Origin: Arachis hypogaea | Taxonomy: Eukaryota; Streptophyta; Magnoliopsida; Fabales; Fabaceae | Direction of reading: 5' to 3' | Length of the DNA stretch: 64,000 nucleotides | NCBI RefSeq assembly: GCF_003086295.3 | Contig: NC_092041.1 | Location: forward strand, 96,435,827 to 96,499,826 | In this document: positions 55,951 through 64,000 of the stretch, piece after piece | Position numbering within the stretch: position 1 is the stretch's first letter | How the letters are laid out: each line of letters opens with the position of its first letter | Position numbers and translations under genes: made by a program | The notes under the pieces: generated by a model | What the model was told of the DNA's origin: nothing | Database searches by the model: none | The model's input: the letters and a program-made list of their open reading frames with translations, nothing else

Positions 55951-57132
55951 ATGGGTACCCAGAAAGGAAAAGAAAAGGCTACTGACAAGACACCGACAAG
56001 ACAAGGCACTAAAAGAACCATAGCTAAGGCACAACCTTCTACAAGCGTCAGGCCACCCACAAAGCGAATAAAGAGACTCATCAAGGTTGATGAAGCAGAG
56101 AAAGCTTTTCCTGCTAGGGACTCTGCACGGTTCACTAACCGTTACTATGAGCAGATGTTCCCCATCCTAGCTGACAGGAACTACAATAATGAGCACCTAC
56201 TCATTCTTCCAACATACCTTGTTAACTTTGTGAAGCCCCACATCGAGCGGAGACAGTGAGGATTCTTGAGGAGGTAGCCACGGGTAGCCAATCTCTCATG
56301 GGTAGTTGAATTTTACTCCAACTTTTACTTGCCTACCCTGCAAAAGTAAATCTCGGTCTCCGAGGAGGCAATTCAGAGAGCATTGGATCTTCCACCTAGC
56401 CCTGAGGGGATGGATGCTTATCAGAAGGCCTCTCTCAAGCGTCAGACATACCAGTTTGACTGGTGTAGCGTCCTGGGAGTTATAGCACAACCTGGCAGCA
56501 CTTGGATCTATAGACAACATCAGACTCGACCTAAGAGCATCTCGGCTCCCGCACTTACCTTGGAAGCTCGTGTGTGGGCTAAGATTATGTTCCACTATGT
56601 CTTTCCGAGCACTCACGAGTCCATCTTCACTGTAGACATGGCTGTTCTCTTCTGGTGCATTCTCATAGAGCAGCTCTCAATTTACCAAGGCACATCCGGT
56701 AGGCCATGGGACACATACAGATTGCGGGTAACCTACCCTTTTCCGCTTTGGTTTCGGATCTTGTCTCTGCAGCTGGAGTTCCCTATAGGGTTGGGGACAC
56801 CAAAGCCATGATCCCATTGGCTGATCAGCATGTCCCAAATGGGAAGTATATCAGACCCCCAGTACCCTCTGCTAGCTGACATCCCGGCCCATCTGTAGAC
56901 ACTCCTCTTACTTTTGCCCCCTATCACCCAAACCTCCTACGCCGTCCACTGCTCAGATGTTATTTCAGATCCTTCAAAGGTTAGACCGACAGGACCAGCA
57001 GATGGAGCGACTGGAGTGCCGCAACAAGCGCTGATACACCTATCTGAAAGAGTTCATTGTCAGTACTCACCCACCTCCAGAAGAGAAGGATACCCCGGAC
57101 TCCATTTCACCTACCAACACCGGGAGCCATGA
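55951..57132 (+). pseudogene. ORF3 of E
   Basis: ATG 55951, basic start (TQKGKEKATDKTPTRQGTKR), then FPARDSARFTNRYYEQMFP, in frame to a stop at 56257-56259. Further blocks (LPPSPEGMDAYQKASLKRQ, ARVWAKIMFHYVFPSTHES, DMAVLFWCILIEQ) follow in a shifted frame. The layout matches ORF3 of Athila elements and is a divergent member of the domain seen in B, F, H and G. Several frameshifts; non-functional. Confidence 0.65.
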
Positions 57133-57410
57133 CGAGCCCGACAGTGGCTGTGGTGCTACCAGCCCCACCTTGCTCCTTACTAATGGCACGGAGGACCATG
57201 CCAAGCTTTAAGTGTGGGGAGGTCAGTACCTGACTTTCAGAGATAATCTCTCTCTCTCTTAACACCAATATGTTATTTTTTTTTGCTAGATAGGATAGAT
57301 TGCATGATAATAATTGCTTGCATGTATGTTCTGCTTGGTTGAAATAATGAATTTCTCCTCAAGACCCTGTTTAGAGCATTTCACTAATTCAAATTGAAAA
57401 TTTGTGTTAC
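57133..57410 (+). other. 3' tail of E
   Basis: Includes TTTAAGTGTGGGGAGGTCAG at 57210-57229, a purine-rich run typical of the sequence after ORF3 in Athila elements. Ends at GTTAC (57406-57410), the predicted TSD of G. Confidence 0.6.
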
Positions 57411-59771
57411 TGATGCATGGTAAACTTGTCTCTCAACAAATTTCTTTCGGCAAGTGTACCGAATTGTCGTCAAGTAAAAACTCACTATAGAGTGAGGTCG
57501 AATCCCACAGAGATTGATTGATCAAGCAACTTTAATTAGAGGAATGTTCTAGTTGAAAGAATCAGAATTTGATTTGAGATTTGCAGAAAATTAAATAGCG
57601 GGAAAGTAAATAGCAGAAAAAGTAAATGCTAGAAATAAAGAGCTGAATGTAAATGGCATAAAGTAAATTGCAGAATCTTAAATGGGAATGGGGGAAATTC
57701 TCATTAAAAGTAAATGGCAGAAATTAAAGAGAATGTGTAAGATCAGAAATGGGAGTTCATTGGGCTTAGGAGATGTTGCATTCTCTGGATCAAATTCATT
57801 TTCATCTCTTCCTCAATCAATGCATTCATTGATCTCCTTGGCAATCTTAAGTGATTGAATTCCAATTCCTTGGTAATCCAATCTCTCAAATCTTGATCAA
57901 TAGCCAATTCCTTGGTCAATTGCTCATGAGAAGAGATGAAGTATGGGCACTGATTATACCACATGCATTCCCAAATCAAGTGTTGGTAGGATTATAGTCA
58001 CATATCCATCCAAACCCAATTTGATCCAGCATGAGAAAGCATTTCTAGCATGATCTCTTCATTCCTTTTCCAAGGTTCCGAAGAGATCCAAGTATGAATA
58101 GTTTCTTTTCCAAGATAACTACCCAATTGGATGAAGATTGAAAGCTTTCTAGTATTAAGACAAAAGATAGAAGAAGAAAAATGAAAACTAATATTGATCC
58201 ATCAAATTGCAGCAGAGCTCCCTAACCCAATGAAAGGGGTTTAGTTGTTCATAGCTCTGAAAAATGAAAACAAAGATGGAGAATACATCATGAAGGTAAA
58301 ACTAGAAGTTGCAGAGAAAGTAAAAATACAGAGAGTAGTTCTATGCCCCCTCAGGCTCCTAAAGTTTCAAAACTCCTTTTTAATTCAAAGTTACTCCTAT
58401 ATATACTACTCTTTTGATCTTCTAGTTGGCTCTTCAAGTCTTGGGTATGGGCCTCTGGATCTTGAGTTTGAAGCAGTTATCCTTTTTATTGGGCTTAGCT
58501 TTGCTTGCAGAGAGAAAATGTGAAGTAGGCAGGGACTTTGGCTCAGGACGTTAGTCGTGTCAACGTTAAGTGAAAGTTCGGGTTCGAGAACGTTAGTGAC
58601 AATCACCTTTTTCACTAACGTTCCTAACCCAAATATGATCACGTTGACTTCAACATTAGTGGCACTAACGTGACCACTAACGTTGCCTCTTGGCCCTTCG
58701 CATACGTTATTGGGACTTACCTTTCCCAATAACGTGATGAGTCATCCCTTCTCCTTACGTTAGAGTCCACGTTAACTAGGTTAACGTGGCTTCTAACGTA
58801 GTAATGCCAATCCTTCGAGAACGTTAGTGACACTTACCTTTGTCACTAACATTCCAATGTGCCCCTACTTCCCACGTTAGAGTCCACGTTAACTAGGTTA
58901 ATGTGGCTTCTAACGTAGTAATGCTAGCCATCTCCAACGTTAGTGACAAAGGTGAGTGTCACTAACGTTGGCTCATTATCTCTTTATCCACGTTAACTTC
59001 CACGTTAACTAAGTTAATGTGGGAGTTAACGTTGCTCATGTGGCTCTTTGTGGTTCAACCCAACGTTAGTGACAAAGGTAAGTGTCACTAACGTTGGCGA
59101 TCAATTGCTCTCTCCACGTTAGCTTCCACGTTAACTAAGTTAACGTGGGAGTTAACGTGGCTCGTGGAGGCTTGGCCAACGTTAGTGACAAAGGTGAATG
59201 TCACTAACGTTGGCTTCTCTTTTGCTTTCCAACGTTAGAGTCCACGTTAACTAAGTTAACGTGGCAACTAACGTGGCCAATTATGAGCTTGGTCCAACGT
59301 TAGTGACAAAGGAGAGTGTCACTAACGTTGGCCTTGTTGTCTTCTTCCACGTTAGAGTTCACGTTAACTTGGTTAACGTGACTCTTAGCGTGGGCTGTGA
59401 TGGCTTCGAGGATGTTATTGGCAATCACCTTTCTCACTAACTTTGCAAGCCAGCTCCCATTCCACGTTAGAGGTCACGTTAGTTGAACTAACGTGAATGC
59501 TAACGTGGTTCTTCTTTGCTTCTTTTGTCCTGAAATTAAGTAGCAAAGTGCATCAAAGTTCTAATCCAAGTCATGAGACATGCATCATCCAATTTGTCAT
59601 ATAATTCATGCAAAATTCTCATGAAATCATGTAAATTGCACAATGTATGCTTGAAACAAGATGTAAGTGAATATCTACCCAAAACTAGCTTATTCCTTAA
59701 GAAAATGCATGAAACTACCTTAAAAATAGTAAATAAAGGTCAGTAAAACTGGCCAAAATGCCCTGGCATCA
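57411..59771 (-). repeat. 3' LTR of G (2361 bp)
   Basis: Minus strand TGATGCCAGGGCATTTTGG... to ...CCATGCATCA. It carries a U5 block homologous to other families (GGTCGAATCCCACAGAGATT at about 57500). Next to it, 59772-59810 reads on the minus strand GGGACAATCAAGC then AAGTTTGGTGTTG. Contains the palindrome array listed separately. Confidence 0.82.
58545..59515. repeat. Array of nested palindromes in the G LTR, period about 116-126 bp
   Basis: About eight units, each with hairpin 1, CCAACGTTAGTGACA + 8-nt loop + TGTCACTAACGTTGG (perfect 15-bp arms at 58934-58971, 59060-59097, 59176-59213; near-perfect at 59294-59332), and hairpin 2, an outer CCACGTTAG/CTAACGTGG pair enclosing ACGTTAACTAAGTTAACGT. 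Outer units are more degenerate. Confidence 0.92.
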
Positions 59772-60315
59772 CAACACCAAACTTAAAGCTTGATTGTCCC
59801 TAAGCAAGTACTGGAACAAGAGAATGATGAATGGAATTCCAAGAGAAATGAGTCATTCTTATGGAAGTCATGTCCCTGGTTTTATGGTGGTTTCATGCAT
59901 AGCAACTTAGGTTCATTCCTTCACTGGCTTTCAGACCTTTATCATGTCCTAGAATACTCACTTGATTGCATCCCATGAGATTTTTATTCATTGATCCTTT
60001 TGTTGTCCTTTCAGGGCTTATTTGTGTTCTTAGGCTAAGTGCTCTGTAAGGGGGCAACTCTTTAGAATAAGCTTTCAGCCAACACTCCCGATTAGTTTTA
60101 AAGACAGATTAAAAAAAATTCAAACTATCATGGAAGCATGTTCTATTTCATACAAGATCTTCCTTATTTAAAGCATAGAAAAAGATGGACCAAAGAAGGA
60201 ACTCCACCACATTTTACTCGTGTGGATGTCCATGCTCCCCTCCTTGTTTGTCTTCCTTTTGTCCCTTTTGAGTGCTTGAACTTCCACTCCCTTTGTTTTT
60301 TCCAATCAACTTCTT
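59772..60315 (-). other. 3' tail of G
   Basis: Putative polypurine tract next to the LTR, then A/T-rich non-coding sequence up to the ORF3 stop at 60318-60316. Nothing else seen. Confidence 0.6.
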
Positions 60316-61749
60316 TCAAAAGCCAGTATCTTCCATCTTCTTCTTTAATGTTTCCTTCTGCTGTTTCACCTTCCTTTCTTCTTGTTCTACAAAGTCTTTT
60401 TGGACCTCATCATATGTAGGGATGGCATAGTGTATATGATGCATATGACTAGACATGTAATTCAACTTGGCTTGAGTGTTTACATTGAGCTCCTCCCTAT
60501 GTAGTTGCCGTCCTTCATTAAGTACACTGAACTCGTTGAATGCTTTCATTTGAGCTTGCTGCCGCTGGTTGAGTTCCTGCAAGCGCTTATCTTGACGCTC
60601 TTGTCTCTCGTTCACTTGGTTGATGTCTTGAGTAAGCTGGGAATAGTGCTCTTGTTGCTGCTCCATTAGCTGTTTCTGCCATTCTCTTTGTTGATTCATC
60701 CAATTTTTTAGCATTTTCTCTTGCCGATCCATTCTCTGATATTGAAATTGTAGTTGTTGTTCTTGTCCTTCCATGTATATCCTTGATAAATCATCGATGG
60801 CTCCTCTGATGTGACCCAAGTTGATGTTAGTTGGGTCATGATATCCTTCTTGATGATACTCCATGGGTTGAGGTTCTCCTTGGAAAGGCTCTTCCCCTTG
60901 TGCTTCTTCTAATATCCTCTTCCTTAAATGAGGTCTTCTTTGTTGTTGGGCAGGTGTCACATACGTCAGACGCTGAAGCATAATTAGCCTCCCAGGATTT
61001 ACCCAATCTGGATTACTATCCTCAAAGACTACTTTGGCCTTTGTACACAATCTGAGAATGGTGCTGAGATACCAAAGCCTGGCACCCGAATCTATCTTCT
61101 CAACTGACTCTTGAATCCCTTCAGCTATAAGTTCATTCACATTGATATCTCCCCCTTGTACTAGGCAATGTACCATAGTAGCTCGAGTAATGTTTACCTC
61201 AGAATTATTTGTGGCTGGGAGGATGGATCTCCTCACGAGTTCAAACCATCCCTTGGCTTCTGGGCTGAGGTCTCCTCTCTTGATGAACCTTGGCCTCCCA
61301 TCCGCATATCTTTCCCAGTCAGTTCATATAACACATATGTCATTCACTATTTCTTCGAGTTCATCCTTGTCAGGGCTCTTACTTATCCTTGCATGATAAC
61401 TAAGCACATCAAAATGTGGTGATTTCAGTTGAAGAAGTCTTGTTATAGCATTTGGGCTAAAGTTCACCTCTTTTCCTCTTACGTAGCTTTTAAAGTTGGG
61501 GGCCTTGGTTTTATCCTCTCTGACCACGTTTGCATAGAACTCCTTTATGAGGTTTGCATTTATCCTCCCTTCTGGGTTTGTGAGCTTTTCCCAGCCCCTT
61601 TGTTCAATCTTCTCCCAAATCTGCCTGCACTCATCCTCATTGATTTGGAATGTTAACTCAGGCAGTATCTTCCTAAGCTTTATTCATTCAAATTCGAGCT
61701 CATGGAATGCACTTTTGAATCTCCTTGAATCGAACTGACGTTGCTCCAT
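60316..61749 (-). pseudogene. ORF3 of G with long Gln-rich coiled coil, two TGA codons
   Basis: A 477-codon frame from ATG 61749, stopped at codon 22 (TGA) and at 61326-61324 (TGA), otherwise open. Core motifs parallel the other ORF3s: RGWEKLTNP, LIKEFYANVV, YVRGKEVNFSP, RRSILPATNNSEVNITRATMV. The C-terminal 190 residues are Gln-rich heptad-like (QEKMLKNWMNQQREWQKQL, QERQDKRLQELNQRQQAQ), predicted coiled coil and much longer than in B or F. The open C-terminal part alone is 306 residues (60316-61236). Function unknown. Confidence 0.75.
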
Positions 61750-62146
61750 GGTTCCTTTCCTTTTCTTCTCTTAGAGCTTGGAGATGCCATAATTGGGAGT
61801 TAATGTGTGATGGTGGTGAAGTTTGTGGACAGATAATGATTATTGGCGAGGTTGAAATAGAGTGGGAGAGGGTATTTTTGATGCTGAGTTCCGAAAGGGA
61901 GAAGCACAAAAGAGGGGAATTTGGAATGTGAAAGGGGTATGGAGGGAGAACTACTTATATAGGGAAGTGGTAGGTAAATGAAGGGTTTGGATAGATGTTG
62001 TGAGTGTGAGATGGACGGATGGGGTTTAACAATGGAGAAAAGACAAGGATCATCAACTTTATGAAGAATTTTGTCTGGTCTTCAATGGTCTCATCCTTTT
62101 CAATGTTGCATGGCAACATTTTCCAATGCATTCCCCCTTGAGGCAC
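61750..62146 (-). other. Spacer of G upstream of ORF3
   Basis: Non-coding, CT-rich on the element strand. GGCAC at 62142-62146 is the left TSD copy of the solo LTR. Confidence 0.6.
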
Positions 62147-63797
62147 TGATGAGCGGATAATTTATACGCTTTTTGGCATTGTTTTTAGGTAGTTTTTAGT
62201 AAGTTCAAGCTACTTTTAGGGATGTTTTCATTAGTTTTTATGTTAAATTCACATTTCTGGACTTTACTATGAGTTTGTGTGTTTTTCTGTGATTTCAGGT
62301 AAAATCTGGCTGAAATTGAGGGACTTGAGCAAAACTCTGAAGAAGGCTGACAAAAGGACTGCTGATGCTGTTGGAATCTGACCTTCCTGCACTCGAAATG
62401 GATTTTCTGGAGCTACAGAACTCCAATTGGCGCGCTCTTAACGGCGTTGGAAAGTAGACATCCAGGGCTTTCCAGCAATATATAATAGTCCATAATTTAT
62501 TCGGAGATTGACGACGTAACTTGGCGTTGAACGCCAAGTTCATGCTGCTGTCTGGAGTTAAACGCCAGAAAAACGTCACGATCCGGAGTTGAACGCCCAA
62601 AACACGTCATAACTCGGAGTTCAACTCCAAAAGAAGCCTCAGCTCGTGAATTGATCAAGCTCAGCCCAAACATACACCAAGTGGGCCCCGGAAGTGGATT
62701 TATGCATCAATTACTTACTCATGTAAACCCTAGGAGCTAGTTCATTATAAATAGAACATTTAACTATTGTATTAGATATCTTTTGACAGTATAATCTCTT
62801 GAATATTCGGTCACTTGATCATGGAGAGGGCTGGCCATTCGGCCATGCCTGAACCTTTTGCTTATGTATTTTCAACGGTGGAGTTTCTGCACACCATAGA
62901 TTAAGGGTGTGGAGCTCTGCTGTACCTCAAGTATTAATGCAATTCTATTGTCTTTTATTCAAATCCCTATTATTCTTACTCCAAGATATTCATTCGTACC
63001 CAAGAACATGATGAATGTGATGATAAGTAACCCTCATTATCATTCTCACTTATGAACGCACGTGATTGACAACCACTTCCGTTCTACATGCAACAGAGCT
63101 TGAATGTGTATCTCTTAGATTCCCCAACAGAATCTTCGTGGTATAAGCTAGATAGATGGCGGCATTTATGAGGATCCGGAAAGTCTCACCTTGTCTGTGG
63201 TATTCCGAGTAGGACTCTATGATTGAATGACTGTGACGAGCTTCAAACTCCTGAAGGCTGGGCGTGATGACAAGCGCAAAAGAATCAAGGGATTCTATTC
63301 CAACCTGATTGAGAACCGACAGATGATTAGCCGTGCTATGACAGAGCATAGGAACATTTTCACTGAGAGGATGGGATGTAGCCATTGACAACGGTGATGC
63401 CCTACATACAGCTTGCCATGGAAAGGAGTAAGAAGGATTGAGTTGAAGCAGTGGGAGAGCAGGCGTCCTTGAGCCATACAGTATCTCCATTCGCTTATCT
63501 GAAATTCCCACCAATGAATCTGCATGAGTATTCTATCCCTTTTATTATTTATTTTCTTATTTCTATTTTCAAAAACCCATAAACCAATTTAATCTGCCTA
63601 ACTGAGATTTACAAGGTGACCATAGCTTGCTTCATACCAACAATCTCTGTGGGATCGACCCTTACTCACGTAAGGTTTATTACTTGGACGACCCAGTACA
63701 CTTGCTGGTTAGTTGAACGGAGTTGTGAATTCAACCAGTGCCATAATAATGATTTCATACAAAATAGTTAGAACATTGATCACAATTTCGTCCACCA
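62147..63797 (+). repeat. Solo LTR, C family
   Basis: 1651 bp, TGATGAGCGGATAATTTAT to CGTCCACCA, flanked by perfect GGCAC (62142-62146, 63798-63802), with no internal region. Palindrome cluster at 62520-62640. It is the full-length reference for the broken C LTR at 1852-2926/13069-13342. Formed by recombination between two LTRs of one inserted element. Confidence 0.93.
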
Positions 63798-64000
63798 GGC
63801 ACGTGTGTAGTTCCCTCCTTTTGTGGTGTCCAAACCTTCCTTATTTAATTGTCCAATTAATCCCCTTCAATGCTCTTTTCCTTTTTCCTATAAAATAAAG
63901 AAAAACTAATATCAATGATAAAGCTATACTTTTCGGCAAGAGTAATAAGGAAAAAAAATTAGATTGCTTATTCATGAATACCAACTAACCAACTAACTGT
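63798..64000 (-). other. Continuation of G interior
   Basis: A/T-rich non-coding sequence resuming from 62146 after the second GGCAC; runs off the window. Confidence 0.6.

Larger units (their letters stand above)
15775..57410 (+). mobile_element. E: oldest Athila-like Ty3-gypsy host element, interrupted by D, B, H and G
   Basis: Visible pieces are 15775-17150, 40455-41523 and 52031-57410 (about 7.8 kb). They join into gag, protease, RT, RNase H, integrase and ORF3 once the inserted elements and one TSD copy of each are removed: GGGAC (17146-17150/40455-40459) around B and CTTAC (41519-41523/52031-52035) around H. Its 5' LTR lies left of D (off-window) and its 3' LTR right of G. Heavy decay in every ORF makes it the oldest layer seen. 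Confidence 0.82.
57411..64000 (-). mobile_element. G: Ty3-gypsy element of a further family, 3' part
   Basis: Minus strand: 3' LTR 57411-59771, polypurine-side tail, ORF3 60316-61749, then the spacer toward pol, broken by a solo C LTR and running off the right edge. Predicted TSD GTTAC at 57406-57410. Confidence 0.78.

Noticed and set aside
58934..59332. CRISPR array or microRNA precursor at the regular repeats of the G LTR
   Set aside because: Units are tandem palindromes without unique spacers in a plant LTR; a miRNA would need one hairpin with mature strand evidence. Kept as a repeat array.

Overview
The window looks like heterochromatic plant nuclear DNA. I favour a legume, most likely peanut (Arachis), because the dominant LTRs start TGATGAGCGGATA..., carry clusters of the palindrome CTGGCGTTTAACGCCAG, and resemble from memory the FIDEL/Feral type Ty3-gypsy elements of that genus; no database was searched. 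I see no ordinary host gene locus, no rRNA or tRNA gene and no CRISPR. Essentially every base belongs to transposable elements nested in one another.

Reading the 5-bp target-site duplications (TSDs) gives the order of events. The base layer is a decayed + strand Athila-like Ty3-gypsy element, E, visible in pieces: gag at 15775-17150, gag end and protease at 40455-41523, then RT/RNase H/integrase and a third ORF at 52031-57410. Four elements sit in E. D (minus, right part 13343-15774) continues off the left edge. B (+, 17151-40454, TSD GGGAC) is complete. H (minus, 41524-52030, TSD CTTAC) is complete. G (minus, from 57411) continues off the right edge. D is broken by a C-family LTR (1852-2926 plus 13069-13342). 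That LTR was in turn hit by F (minus, 2927-13068, TSD ATAAG) and by an A-family element whose 3' end is at 1-1851. G carries a solo C LTR (62147-63797, TSD GGCAC).

B holds the most complete machinery: tRNA-Asp primer site, fused gag-protease-RT, RNase H, integrase and ORF3, disabled by a few stops and frameshifts. F and H are sister elements with gag, protease and ORF3 but no RT, RNase H or integrase, so they probably moved using enzymes of a B-like relative.

The most interesting region is 29719-39433. A CACTA-type DNA transposon landed in the 3' LTR of B. Inside it, on the minus strand, are exons copied from ordinary plant genes: the first exons of the complex III hinge protein QCR6, three consecutive exons of the C-terminal domain of a class III HD-Zip transcription factor, and one exon of an ANP/NPK1-type MAP kinase kinase kinase. 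The QCR6 and HD-Zip III exons keep compatible splice phases and predict one in-frame chimeric protein of about 135 residues. A 4452-bp block containing half of the LTR and most of the transposon, including this chimera, has been tandemly duplicated, with a single difference noticed by eye.

A second theme is that each retroelement family carries its own cluster of short CpG-containing palindromes: GGCGTTTAACGCC in A, B, C, F and H; nested AACGTTAGTGACA and ACGTTAACT hairpins in the G LTR; GCGCGTGCGC-like motifs in E and D; and AAAGCGTGGC inverted repeats in the CACTA element.
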